This document shows, one piece after another, positions 13,301-23,498 of a stretch of 64,000 nucleotides of DNA. The DNA comes from Strongylocentrotus droebachiensis (taxonomy: Eukaryota; Echinodermata; Echinoidea; Camarodonta; Strongylocentrotidae): positions 213,501-277,500 of the forward strand of contig JAVYIG010001048.1 of NCBI GenBank assembly GCA_035222895.1, in the 5' to 3' direction. Within the stretch, counting starts at the first letter, position 1. Each line of letters begins with the position of its first letter. The position numbers were made by a program, and so were the translations under genes. Under the pieces are notes generated by a model, which saw only the letters and a program-made list of their open reading frames with translations, was not told the DNA's origin and made no database searches.

Positions 13301-15357
13301 TTGGCTGGCGTCTGTGCGTTCTTCATCAGCCATATTTTCCTACTAGTTTATGAGGTAAGAAATGTTCAACGCATTGATCAATGGTCGTCACAAAAACGTG
13401 TTACCCCATCTAAGAGCAGTATACCCCCAAAACAGGGCCCTGTCTTACAAAGAGTTACGACTGATCCAAATCAATCGTAAGTCTTCCAATCAATCCCAAG
13501 TTTGCAGTCTCCTATCTCCTATGTACATAGTTGAGATTGATATCAATCCTAAATAAGTTGCGATTGATATCAACTTTTCATAAGAGGGGGCCCAAATTTG
13601 GTAAACTTGAGAACCCATATCTTTCGGGTATACTTATTCTATACAATTTCTACTCCTGAAACGCCCCGATATGTTCCCCTTAATTCCATGACAAAGCAAA
13701 CTCGACAACTGAGAATCGACGTTGTATTAGAGAAAAAATTGGGAAAAGGATTATTAAAATGAACTTCCACTATGTTTTTTTTTTAATATAAAAGAGAAAC
13801 CCTCACATTTACGTTCCGATTTTATTATGAATGCTCTTTTCAAGAGCGGCCGATATTTAGAACCGATATGGGGTAGGCACAAATAACTATACAGTACATG
13901 TGTTTCCATCATATTCGTCTTCTTTCTTTAAATTCAGACTGGCGTTTCGAATTACACTCAAAATACTCACATCAAGAGCCACCGGTAACAATCTCGATTC
14001 GGCATTGCAGAACGGCATAATGTTAAAAATTGACTTTTTAGTCATGTTTATTTTTTTGAGGTTCCAAAATACCTACTCTCGAGTGTATTTTAATCTTCAA
14101 ATGATGTTAAGCATCTGTATTTTTGGCTTGTTTGTTTGATTGTTTATTTGTTTGTTTGCTTTAAATAAAACCGTTTAATGATCATCCTTCCCTGTAGATG
14201 GCAATTGATACGCTCTTCCTGTGTTTCTGTGAAGACAGTCAGCGCAATGACGGCGTCCAGAAACCGTACTACATGAGCAAGCAACTTATGGTAACTATCA
14301 CAACTTTGCCAATATGCTGATTAATTTGACATGTCTACACACGAGTCTATTTTTGTTAGAGATATACTCAAATCTGCCTTTATAAAGTGGCCACCTCTCT
14401 AAAGGCCACCTGTCTCTACCGTGTCTATTCCCCTTTGGTAATTGTTTCAATTGCGCATGGATATCACATTTGCCACTCTCCACCCAGGTGTAAATGGGTA
14501 CCTGATATGCTTGAGCGCTAGTTACTTTGGCAGCTTGGCTACGACCAGGGTATTATATTTGCATCTTAGTAATTTCTTATTCTAAAATGCTTTTTGACCA
14601 CTAAGGACCTACTCGTCAGTGTGTTTGCTGTGTATGGGCGTGTGTGTGCGCGCGCGTGTGTGTGTGTGTGTGTGTGAGAGAGTATTTGTATGTTCTATAT
14701 TCTGTAGCTTAGTATTTTCATCAATTGTATAATCATACGTAACATTCTTTTTACTGTAAATGTATGTATTTTGTTGATAGGGCCCCGCTCACAAGCTTAG
14801 TTTCTAAAGGGGTCCTAAAACCATTGAGTTTATGATGTAATCAAGTTAGAATATGTTGATTGATGTACTATTACCAGTCTCTTCTTTATGTAACAGATTA
14901 TATCATGTTTTGTGTGGTTTTGAATAAAATGAACTGAACTGAACTAATATTTGTAAAGCGCCATGAGCGTCAGAACCTGGCGGATACCGGCGCTATATAA
15001 ATAACCATACGACAGCGCATCATGATTGAAATGAAATCCGAATCTGAAGGGAATTTAAATTTCTTGAAATAGATATATTAGCTTTTACAATGTTCCTTTT
15101 GTAAGAACATAAGGGTAAAGATATCAGCTGCCTGCTATACGGGCGTAATAGTTAGAAATGTAATACTATTGTCAATGGTACTGACGACCAGTAAAGATAA
15201 GCCAATCTTGATTTCTTACCGACAAAACACTCAAATTATATTGAACTGAATCAATATTTTTTTTTTTATTCTCTTGCAGAGTTTTGTGGAAAACGCCAAG
15301 AAAGCACAGGCCATCAGTAAAGGCGCCAAAGATGCAGCCAAAGAAGCGCGGGTATGA
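442..15357 (+). CDS. SLC44A1: Choline transporter-like protein 1 (SLC44A1/CTL1 type), 5' partial
   Basis: Multi-pass membrane transporter of the SLC44 family, which moves choline (and, as reported for vertebrate members, ethanolamine) at plasma and mitochondrial membranes for phospholipid synthesis. Exons: 442-584, 2398-2625, 3371-3449, 4056-4119, 4518-4676, 5179-5249, 5803-5922, 6880-7005, 9866-10026, 10928-11014, 11750-11865, 12514-12680, 13262-13354, 14198-14290, 15280-15357. All have AG/GT borders and compatible phases, giving 594 aa plus TGA. Family signatures include DSYGNICG in the first visible exon, ILACQ and FARDK in exon 9, RYHLGSLAFGS across exons 9-10, NRNAYIEIA across exons 11-12, NALRVAAINSVGDFLLLLGK in exon 12, and DTLFLCFCED in exon 14. 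These match CTL1 better than CTL2. About 45-50 N-terminal residues, including the first membrane helix, lie upstream of the window. The last codons read CGG-GTA-TGA; because GGTATGA can serve as a donor, a longer alternative C-terminus, as in vertebrate CTL1 isoforms, is possible. AATAAA lies at 15437-15442. Confidence 0.95.
970..1140. mobile_element. Foldback MITE, family F1, copy 1
   Basis: Two arms (about 979-1045 and 1065-1132) are near-perfect inverted repeats around a GC-rich loop; both contain TATAAAAACAACTAT or its complement. A second copy in the opposite orientation lies at 47576-47842. Shared sequence resumes at about 1672-1735 (complement of TACCTCACTTAAG...), so copy 1 seems to carry about 500 bp of later insertion between its hairpin and its right end. 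Confidence 0.8.
1141..2397. other. SLC44A1 intron 1, repeat-derived
   Basis: No coding exon seen. Apart from the SINE and F1 pieces, it contains a short inverted repeat around 1580-1660 (CCATGGTTA/TAACCATGG) and two copies of a sequence reading ACTGGGTGTA-GCCA-AAATATG with a GATCGAT motif (about 1935-2080 and 2310-2360). Confidence 0.5.
1197..1283 (-). repeat. tRNA-derived SINE head
   Basis: On the minus strand there is an A box (TGGCCGAGTGG) and a B box (GAGTTCGAGTCCC), separated as in a class II (Leu/Ser-like) tRNA and followed by an A/T-rich tail. The acceptor arms do not pair, so this is a SINE or retro-pseudogene and not a working tRNA gene. It sits inside the diverged F1 element. Confidence 0.6.
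2686..2885. repeat. Dispersed repeat with GACCACCTGT units
   Basis: Contains several copies of AAAGACCACCTG-TATA. A similar stretch occurs at about 14375-14420 (GGCCACCTCTCTAAAGGCCACCTGT). This looks like a fragment of an interspersed element; its class was not determined. Confidence 0.5.
3118..3215. repeat. (AACGA)n microsatellite
   Basis: Imperfect pentanucleotide repeat GAAAC/AACGA inside SLC44A1 intron 2. A poly-C run at about 3327-3357 precedes the exon 3 acceptor. Confidence 0.85.
4332..4480. repeat. CT microsatellite
   Basis: Pure then interrupted (CT)n tract just upstream of the SLC44A1 exon 5 acceptor at 4517. Confidence 0.95.
6215..6320 (+). repeat. tRNA-like SINE fragment
   Basis: A box-like GGCTCAGTGGTGCAGTGG and B box-like GGTTCTGGGTTCGAAACC about 30 bp apart, followed by CGCAATATCGGTCTGG. 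A related head occurs at 33800-33900. It lies in an SLC44A1 intron. Confidence 0.55.
7673..7744 (+). tRNA. tRNA-Pro (TGG)
   Basis: A 72-nt cloverleaf: acceptor GGCTTGT pairs with ACAAGCC, followed by discriminator C. A box TGGTCTAGTGG, anticodon stem CTCGC/GCGAG with loop TTTGGGT (anticodon TGG at 7705-7707), and B box GGGTTCGATTCCC. No intron. It lies on the sense strand of SLC44A1 intron 8 and is identical in sequence to the minus-strand gene at 9218-9289. Confidence 0.97.
8030..8188. mobile_element. 159 bp palindromic MITE
   Basis: Ends are near-perfect inverted repeats beginning GGCCCGAATTCACAAAGGAG. The inside repeats the palindrome GTTTGTCGACAAAC. No coding capacity. It is the same length as the MITE at 13435-13593 and shares the GGCCC start. 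Confidence 0.85.
8323..8385 (-). pseudogene. tRNA-Pro (CGG) gene interrupted by a transposon
   Basis: Read on the minus strand, this holds the D arm from CTAGTGG onward, the anticodon arm (loop TTCGGGT, anticodon CGG), the B box GGGTTCGACTCCC and the 3' acceptor strand ACAAGCC. The missing 5' acceptor strand and start of the A box (GGCTTGTTGGTCTAGT) are found at 9113-9128, beyond a 727 bp insertion. The A box is separated from the B box, so a functional transcript is not expected. Confidence 0.9.
8386..9112. mobile_element. Non-autonomous DNA transposon inserted in a tRNA-Pro gene
   Basis: 27 bp terminal inverted repeats (8386-8412 and 9086-9112) differ at two positions; the shared core includes GGACATTCG and ACCTATTACG. 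The element is flanked by a 7 bp direct repeat ACTAGAC (8379-8385 and 9113-9119), which is tRNA sequence. Total length is 727 bp and no transposase ORF is visible. The superfamily was not assigned. Confidence 0.9.
9218..9289 (-). tRNA. tRNA-Pro (TGG)
   Basis: Intact 72-nt cloverleaf on the minus strand with anticodon TGG, identical in sequence to the gene at 7673-7744 and antisense to SLC44A1. It is the closest intact neighbour of the interrupted CGG copy. Confidence 0.97.
10481..10857. mobile_element. 377 bp MITE, TTAAAGGTAAAGACCAGT ends
   Basis: Inverted ends, TTAAAAGGTAAAGACCAGT on the left and ACTGGTCTTTACCTTTAA on the right, enclose non-coding DNA. Partial copies in the opposite orientation occur at the corresponding site of receptor genes B (about 32430-32645) and C (about 46245-46540). 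Confidence 0.8.
11116..11236. repeat. (GGTTTT)n minisatellite
   Basis: About 20 imperfect units of GGTTTT/GGTTTTT in SLC44A1 intron 10. It resembles no known animal telomere repeat and is internal. Confidence 0.9.
13435..13593. mobile_element. 159 bp MITE, GGGCCC ends
   Basis: Ends GGGCCC...TCTTA and TAAGA...GGGCCC are imperfect inverted repeats. Inside are several GATTGATATCAA-type palindromes. Non-coding, in SLC44A1 intron 13. Confidence 0.65.
14440..15005. repeat. SINE fragments in SLC44A1 intron 14
   Basis: Two pieces: CACCCAGGTGTAAATGGGTACCTGATA (about 14482-14510), also found at about 35758-35785 and, degraded, near 48890; and TTTGTAAAGCGCCATGAGCG...GGCGCTATATAAATAACCATA (about 14950-15010), a typical interspersed-repeat tail. 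A (TG)n run lies at about 14637-14678. Confidence 0.55.
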
Positions 15358-18152
15358 AGAATACCCACATAATATCCCAAATGCCAAAACACAGAACCTT
15401 ATTATACCAATCTCATGTATATTTTGAGATGTCATAAATAAATCATATCTTTTTAATGGTTTCAATATTTTAAAATATCCATCGATGTTATAAAAATATT
15501 TGATTCATCTATACCACTGAAACTGATTAAAGAAGTATCTTGAAATACCACGTTGTTTGATGCAAGCTTTTGCATTTATTGTTATTTGTTATATAAGAAA
15601 GATTACATAAATGCAATGTTTTAGTACTGTAAAAATAGAGGTCAGAACAATATTCAAAATGTACCATTAGAAGATTATCTTAGACACTGTGAATATACAA
15701 GTGAACTACTTAAGGAAATTGCTTCTAATTGCATAAAAAATGTTTTTCTGTGTACTTCGTTTTCCCCTGAATATACATATGTAATGTTTCTCTTGAATAC
15801 AGACAAATAATGCAAACGACATGGTAATGTTCATTTCCGTCCTTTAAACAAATATTATTGCTATATATGCACATAATTATATACATTCCGTTGTATTTAT
15901 AAAAAATATCCAATTGCCTTTGTCTTTGAGGACATCAACGATAACAACTCATTATAGAAGAAAAACAAAGAAAGAGCAGAAAACTGACAATTAAAGGATA
16001 ACTCGTGACGGGAAGACATTATCAACATTGTAACCTACATGTTTACCCAAAATATATACGAATTTCATTTGTAGCAATATTTCCACTTGGCGAATCAAGA
16101 GCTTGTATGAAGCTTTATCGACATAGCAACAACATAATGGGTGTAAAGAGTATTCCATTTAGAAAGAGGCTTTCATAGTTATGAGATATGAAAGGCTAAG
16201 AAATTTGTAAATTTCCTTTACAACAACAAAATTAACATATCATGAAATACATATTTATAATGTAAATTGGTAATATAAATTAGTGATCAATACTCGAATA
16301 ATGTTTTTTGTAACAGTATTACTGATTCAAGTATTTTGAACATGGTTTCACGAACCCGTCATAAGTAGATCCACATCATCCGATTAAAACGACCGTTTTA
16401 GTCGGTGAACTTGTACTTATGACGGTTTCCATGGTTTCATGACACAGTGCCCTGATAGGCAAATACATGGGTACCGTCTAATATGAACAGGGGCCGTTGG
16501 TTAAAAACAGATAGCGACACGATATTAATCACAACTCCTTAAGACAAAGAACCGAGGATGAAAACTGGTAATTACTTCAGAACAATCGCATCTCTATAAT
16601 CAATACAGGACCTTGGTGATTATTTACACTGAGATGATTTACGTAACAAAAGTCGCAATAGTAGACGTTATTTGTAACGACATAATTATATAATTTGACA
16701 GAGTAGGTTGAGTTTTGGTTTGAAAACAAATATTTTGTGTGTTTTCTCCTTGGTTTGGTATAATGAGAGAAACATTTTTACCGTGAAAAGAATTGTGTGG
16801 AAAATGCTCCCAAACCGAAATACGACAGAACGTATGTAGTTGAAACGATTCCAGCAAACGTGTGTAGTTATTTACCTGTCATATTCAAGAGGGTAGTGTC
16901 AATATTTTCTCATTTTGATAATTTATGTTTTGCATGTAGAAATAACCTTTCCCAATCGGTCACCCCCCCCCCCCAAAAAAAAAAAAGTGATTCGTTTACA
17001 GTACGTGTGATCTCATGAACAGTACTCCACTTTATCTTTAAGGCAAGTTCATGCAGTGTTCATAAACCCAAATCAATTCAATTCGGATAATGTGCGGGTG
17101 TTTGTATTTAGCTTTACAAACAAACGTCGGCTCTAGTTTTGTCTCATTTTTTGTTCGTTTGATGCGTTTTTCTTATGCACCTGAAATCCGCAAGACGTTT
17201 ATTAATTCGGCCTTACACAACTTAAATTCAAATAGAAAGTCTTGATTCACATTTTTCTTTTGATTCCTTTTTTTGGATGTTGTTGTTCATTTCCACAGCT
17301 TCAAATGATATCACAGAGTGACTTTAACATTATATTAACTATTCATCTGATCCTTATTAGGTACCGTCTAAATCATTGTGCTATTTTAAAGAATGCATTG
17401 TTGTCTGTGAAAAACGTATCATGTTATGCCGTGCTTATTCTGTAATTCTTTTGTATTGTGGAATATTCGAATGATTCTGATAGCGTGTTATTAAACGTTC
17501 CATGGTAAAAATTAAATGTTTAATTGATTTCTTTACGTAGTGATTTGTGGAGTACATACATTTGATCAATACCACTTAAACACAATGGTACTTACGGTGT
17601 ACTGTATGAGACTACATCGTTCAGTATTTTCTGCCCTGCCGTCGTGTCGACCAGGCAAAAACATTAATGTTGAATCGACACAAGAATTAGCAGGATTACA
17701 CTGTCAGACTGTTGCCCATCAAATTGAATTTGTGCTCCTCTCTTTTTATGAAATTATTGTAATAATTCTGTTCATTCACTTCTTCTCAGAACTGTCTAGA
17801 TCAATCTAAAGAGTCAAAGAGATTGATCAATATTAAACGTTCTGAGAAGATATAAAAATCTATCAAGAATATACCATATTTTCACAACTATTTCATGAAA
17901 AGAGGTGAGAAAAAATTATTTCAACTTATTTGCCAACAGTGTAAATTAGACCTTACAATCCCAGACAGGAACATTATAAGAATTCTCACCTATCTAAAGA
18001 TTCATAACAAAAGTACTGATGCATACACTTCCATACACGCCAAGGACCATAACAACACATGCACACCGTATCATCCACCTCGCACACCCCCTACCCACAG
18101 TCTTACCCCACACACGTCGAAGTATGCATTCATCGTTAAAAAATCATGCTGA
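15358..18152. other. SLC44A1 3' UTR and convergent intergenic region
   Basis: Holds the SLC44A1 3' UTR (AATAAA at 15437-15442) and the 3' flank of receptor A, which is transcribed towards it. No credible ORF. Most of the stretch aligns by eye with the flanks in the other blocks (about 26400-28430 and 39600-42420), for example the segments containing TCTATCAAGAATA and GATTGATCAATA near 17820-17880 and 28090-28160. Confidence 0.7.
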
Positions 18153-21100
18153 TTACATGAACGCATCGGAGAGGTCATATTCTGGACCGTCATCATCAGG
18201 TACATTTGCTTCAGCAGGATTGTCCAAGGTAGCATACACAGGATCAGAAGGTGTGGTCTTTGGATCTTGGGAATCCTGGGCTTGGCGAGTATCAGGGTCC
18301 GTCTGATTTGAAGCGCCAGAACCCTCTAGATCGAGCCTTCCGTAGCCTTCATCTGGGATTTCCGGTAAGGGAGCACCCCCCTTTGGACGTTTGCTTAGAG
18401 GGCGCTGCAGATGTTGATACGCTTCACTGCCTTTTTCAGATTCCTTTAGAGCGACATCTGGGGTAGCTATTTCATTATACACGTTGAGAGCATCGTCATG
18501 ATCAGCCTCTTCTTTCGCCTTCTTATCGACTTTGGGTGTTGTCGGAGATGTGGCTGTTTGCTTCCTTAGGTCAAGTCCTCGTTGAAGTATGTCGTAAGGC
18601 CTGTCTAACTCCGAAGCCATAGCGACCGGGTCTTCGTAAGTGTGTGACATATTGGAGTCCCTTTTGTCGGGTGTTTGTTGCTGCCTGGTCATCTCGGAGG
18701 TGTCGAATGGGCGATGTAACTGTTTCTCTCGGCCTGAATCCAGAGAGCCAATTTTTTTGTTATCGCTGGATGGACTAAATTTGTGTCCAATTGCTGCAAC
18801 TTCGGGAGACATAGGCGGAGATACTATCTCGTAATCACTCAACGGGTATGAATCGGGCACCATGCTTGCGGACGCTTCGGGTGACACAGGAGGCGAGACT
18901 GTCACTGTTTCGTATTCACCCAGTGGATACGAGTCGGGTCTTGAGGACACTCCGGATGAATATGGGCCAATTACCATGCTGTGGTAAGCCTTTACCGAAT
19001 CGTCGCTGCTCTGTCCTTTCGTTTGATTGTCACCTTTTGAAAAATCAGAAGAAACACTCGACTTAAATTCTAGTTGAAGCACATCATATGGTTCATTTAG
19101 TGACGAACCGAATACCCCTTGTTCATCATTTTTAGTGTGGCCCTCAGGCGTCTTGTGGATATCGGTTATGCCCTTGTCTGAGAGCTCCATTTGTTCGTAT
19201 TGATTCATATGTGCTCCTGAATTGTCCTTCTTGGTCGAGGAAGATCTTGGGGCTGGCTTCATTTGTGACGAATTCGGATCCTTCCCCTCGGTCTGTCCAA
19301 CTTTATCTCCAAAATCGTCACCTAGTTCAATTGTTGCATATGCTCTATCGTCATTGCTGACATCTGCGATTCCTCCGTTGCGTGCATTATTCGCCTTTTC
19401 TTCACGATCAAGAGCCTTTTTCTCCATGTCAACCAAGGTGTATACTGGTCCGTTCGAGAGGACTTTGTTGTTAGCTTCTGGGGTCTTGACCTCGGCAGTT
19501 TTATCATCAGAGTGGACAGTTTCTTCATTTGACACCACCATTGCAGGGCCAGTGTCTTCGGATTGATCAGTGCCGGAACCGGCCGTTTTATCTGGCGGGG
19601 ATTTAACTGAAGGTCTCACTTCGCAATAGTCGCGTCGTTCGTTGTTGGAATAGGCAGGGTTATCGAGAGGTGTCGATTCTTTACTCCTTGACTGTTTCCT
19701 GCGATGAGTAAGTAAACATAAATAAAGATTAATTAAAGGAAATCGCACTGAAAGATTTGCCAGTTTAATTAACATTGTAAGTTGTATTCAACTTCTTCTT
19801 TTTGTTAGCCATGTTTGTTTTAAAAATGTGCCTTTATCTAGCTTGTCGAGATATTATGCCTGTGATATCGACAGCTCCATATCTAGGATATACCTTCACC
19901 GATGTCACACGATTAAAAAAGAAGAAGATACAAACATGGTTACCCGTTGGCTTTTGCAACTTTTATCCATGACTTATGAAAAAACGGGCTCAAATAAAAA
20001 ATTCCAGTTTTTTTGTTTGTTGGTAATGTGGTTCATTTGCATGTTTATTCATCATCTGACAGCAAACATTCTAAGGTATACTTTTCTTGTCCCACCTTAC
20101 AAAGCTATACTTGTTTATAAAACTTACACATTAAACATATTTGTCGATTGAGAGACCGACCCGAAGATTTAAAGGACCGATTTGAAAATAATTGTGATTA
20201 CGTTATACCCTACCCTTTCCTGAAGCAGATGCAGAGAACTGCTAGGAATACCAGCAAGAAAATGGCCACTGCAGACACAGTAGGAGCCAGAAAGATCGGC
20301 GTATCTGACATAATGATAATATAAACACATATGTTTTCTTTCATGAGGAGGCTCATTTACTTTGAGTATAATTATCCAATAGAATGGTACAGTAATGTTG
20401 TTACAAGTATATTTTTAGTGCGGCTAACATAATATTTTTAATAGAATTAGGGACTCGGCCGTAACCTCTGCATTATACAAAAAACGGTAACTTAACTTTT
20501 TATGCATTCCTCCTGCCTTGTCTGTTAGGCCGAAAAAAAAACAAAAAAAAATCGTCGGTAAACTTATCGATGGCCATCAAATTCTACACTTATCTGACAA
20601 GGTACACAAATTTTCACTCTGCAGTTTGAAAGGAGGAGGAGAAGTGGTGTTTCACAACCAACACACTTGTGTTCCTGCAAGAAATAGTGAAATAAAGTAT
20701 AAGGAAAGTACTCACTGACAGCTGCCATTCCCTCAGTCATCATGGTTATCGTGCTGTCAGAAAACCACGTTGTCACATCTGCCTATGTGTAGGACGTCTT
20801 ACCCTCATCGGTGGTAGATGGTGATGACGTGGAAAGAGAGTTCCGGAAGTGGAATTGTGAGATGGTAAAGGGGTTCATGGAGAAGGTTCCTGCATGCAGG
20901 TTGCTCGAAGGAAAGCATCAAACTTGTAACTGTGATATTGTAGAGGTTGAGATCCGCGATTGCGTAAAAATCACAACGGCAAATTATTTTTTATGTAAGA
21001 ACTGTGGTAAATCAAGGTAATGAAATCAATGTGTGTAAATTATTGGTATTCACTGAAATGATATGAAGAGCAATTCCTTACTTCAATTCGAAGCATGTGC

Positions 21101-21165
21101 ATTGCAGCATAACGATGATATTGACGTGTGGATAAGCACTACATGAACAAGAGAAAAACTTGGTT
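18153..21165 (-). pseudogene. Receptor A: open membrane and tail exons, ectodomain lost
   Basis: Paralog of receptors B and C. The last exon (18153-19698) encodes an intact 514-aa tail ending EYDLSDAFM, and 20214-20304 encodes a membrane segment (IFLAPTVSAVAIFLLVFLAV) with correct borders and phases. Upstream, the stalk exon remnant (20716 to about 20960) has an in-frame TAG at 20783-20785. The exons for the CUB-like and second extracellular modules are deleted, and a degraded signal-peptide exon (about 21095-21165) lacks the ATG found in B and C. The tail is longer than in B or C and holds about 16 tyrosine motifs: NPAY (PTB type), YEQM and YHSM (PI3K SH2 type), SDYEIV (ITIM type), plus YATI, YDVL, YDIL, YNEI, YQHL, YGRL, YATL and YDLS. 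It could be a recent pseudogene, or its last two exons could serve as alternative 3' exons for the upstream gene B. Confidence 0.8.
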
Positions 21166-21589
21166 TTCCTTTTGGAAAAGTAGCATTCTCCAATAATGAT
21201 TTGGCACAATTGACCTATATTTGTCTGCTTATTCCTTTTGAAACATATCCGATTCGGCATGATATATCCGTGGGAACCAGAATTTTCACGATTCAGACAA
21301 TGTTTGTTGGTCCAATGACTCTGTTCAAATGGTAACACTAAAGGGATTCTATGGATTCAAGCCATTCAAGAATTTTCTATACACAACGCATAATTGATAT
21401 ATGATTATACTCCATCAACTTCCCTGTTTGATATTTTTGTTCATTGCGGTTTTGTTAATTTTAAGTTCCCTGTCTGGTCTTGCAGTGTAAGCCGTGTTCA
21501 AATGATAGCTTCACTTTCAGGATTATAAAAATGATGAAAATGGGTATTATTTTGTTACTGTGTTGGTTATTAACGGGGGCAATTATACA

Positions 21590-21720
21590 TGTTGCACACG
21601 TCCTACGTCATTTGCCTGACGTAAGACTACACTAGTGTCTAGCGCGGTCTATTGCGCACCATGATTTATGTTTTCAGCATTTTTATGACACTAATTCGAT
21701 TATTACTTAAAGGCCTTTTT
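21590..21720. promoter_or_regulatory. Conserved TGACGT upstream block, copy A
   Basis: CACGTCCTACGTCATTTGCCTGACGTAAGACT lies a few hundred bases upstream of the exon 1 remnant of A. It is conserved at about 37760-37880 (B) and expanded at 50470-50965 (C). A regulatory role is inferred from position and conservation only. Confidence 0.4.
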
Positions 21721-22253
21721 ACAAATGATATACAAAATTGGTATCAAGCATGAGACTCACCATGTACTGTATTCATGTATTTCCCTTAAAGTTGTCCACA
21801 GATGAAAATGTATGATAATGAACAAATGTAGGCTCGATCCCTATAGAATGGTGAACTGAAGATTCAATTTCTTGGTTGCTGAATATTAGATTCTTTGAGT
21901 CTGTAATCTCCTCATTGAAAAATGAAAAACTCGAGAAAACGTTTAAAAACGATGTAACACAGAAGACTGTGGAACTCCAAATTTGTCAAAACACGCATGA
22001 AGTTGCTTTATACAAGTTTCTGGTGCACTGGTCAATAGAATAGCCTAATTATAGTAGTTTATCCTAACATTGCAGTTGTTCAAGACGAAGGGGCTCTGTT
22101 GTACCTGCATTGTGTGCGTTGTAGATGTTGTGGTGCTACGGGTATCAGACGCACGTGCAGGGGCATTTTATGTATACAAATAGGCGCCAGAACAGAATTA
22201 TCATCTGTACCCTGATAATGTACTTTATGGATTTCTTCAATGGTAAATTCCTG

Positions 22254-23498
22254 TCAGCTTGTCAGCGTAAACCCCAAATCAAAATTAGGCTCTTGTACTT
22301 CAACAGTGTCATCATTTATCCTCTCTTGTGTAGGTAGATCTACTCTGTTGACCATCGCAGGTGCTGTTGACGTCAACGCAGTATGGCGCATTCTCTTTCT
22401 ACATGAGACTGATGATTTTGAAGTTTCTCCTTTTCCCGAAGCATGAGACAGGGCATCAGATATTTTCTGTTTTTTAACATCACTCACTTGCCCTGTGTAT
22501 GATGAAAGACTTGCTTCATTTGCATGTCCAGAAACTTGGCAGAATTCCCTGGCAGCTAATCCAGAAACATCCAGAATTGATATACAAGTGGCCCTCAGGC
22601 AGTGGTTCGTATACACTTTCGACAATTTTGCCGTCTTAGACAAATGCCCCATCATATTTCCAAGTGGGTACTTTCCAAGCGGGCAATTCTTGTACCATAT
22701 ACTTAAGCTACGTGTAGGAACTACGTCTTTGGGCGTTTGAAAGAAGGTAGCACACTCAGGATTCAACTTTGACACGAAGCTTTTGAATGACACAACAGGG
22801 CAGTTCTCTTCTTCAGTCTCATACATTCTTCCAGCATCTTTACGTGAGGATTGGTTATCCTCACGAGTTTTCTTGGTCATTTCATCAGTTGCCTGAGCAA
22901 CAAATTGACGTCCATCAGCATCAGTTTGCACAATGAAGTGATTTTTTTTCAAGTCCCTGAGGTTTTGCCTACCTCTACGGAAAATAGAAATCATAAGTTC
23001 AAACCATACCTTCTGTTGGAGTCCGGCAGGGGTATCTTGACTGAAGACTCCTGAAGTGTACAACTTCTTAACGTCATTCTCGTCCACACTTGGACGGTGT
23101 TCAGGGCCCTTACCATCTTTTTTTAGTTGTACTTTTGCTGCTCTGAATGCCACATTGGCATTGCTAAATTCAGTATCCTTAATAATGTCAATCAGTCCAG
23201 GATTCACACCTTTCAAATGACGATTTAGGCCAGCGCGGATGTTATCGAGCGAGCCGGTTTTGTAGAATTCTCCGTTAACTCTCCTTGCTTCGAGATAAAA
23301 CTTGGACAAAATAGCTGCTAGTTCATTTTTGTCCTGTGCCTCAAAATCAGAGGGGTGCCCCTTTTCCGCTAAATATGCACGGAATAATTCAACTGTTATT
23401 TTGGTGGCCTTTTTTGTGTTCTCCGAGTGTTTATCGGGCAGAATTTTCCCGATTTCGGCCTCGTCCAATGCCGAAAACCTGCTACTGGAGGCTGCCAT
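22254..23498 (-). CDS. Crypton-type tyrosine recombinase (DUF3504 family), single exon
   Basis: A 414-aa uninterrupted ORF. It resembles the Crypton tyrosine recombinase domain that was also domesticated in vertebrate ZMYM2/3/4, QRICH1, KCTD1 and KIAA1958. An N-terminal core-binding-like part (residues about 30-130, with SLDNIRAGLNRHLKG) is followed by the catalytic part: Arg in IFRRGRQNLRDLKK (about 174-177), HCLR (His299, Arg302, the HxxR box), GH (324-325) and the Tyr nucleophile in SSYTG (Tyr334). All expected catalytic positions are occupied. No inverted repeats are expected for Cryptons, so the borders cannot be read here. It sits between receptor A and the D-like remnant and is probably a recent insertion. 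The alternative is a host gene of Crypton origin. Hydrophilic C-terminal extension of unknown role. Confidence 0.88.
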   Translation of the reverse strand: MAASSSRFSALDEAEIGKILPDKHSENTKKATKITVELFRAYLAEKGHPSDFEAQDKNELAAILSKFYLEARRVNGEFYKTGSLDNIRAGLNRHLKGVNPGLIDIIKDTEFSNANVAFRAAKVQLKKDGKGPEHRPSVDENDVKKLYTSGVFSQDTPAGLQQKVWFELMISIFRRGRQNLRDLKKNHFIVQTDADGRQFVAQATDEMTKKTREDNQSSRKDAGRMYETEEENCPVVSFKSFVSKLNPECATFFQTPKDVVPTRSLSIWYKNCPLGKYPLGNMMGHLSKTAKLSKVYTNHCLRATCISILDVSGLAAREFCQVSGHANEASLSSYTGQVSDVKKQKISDALSHASGKGETSKSSVSCRKRMRHTALTSTAPAMVNRVDLPTQERINDDTVEVQEPNFDLGFTLTS

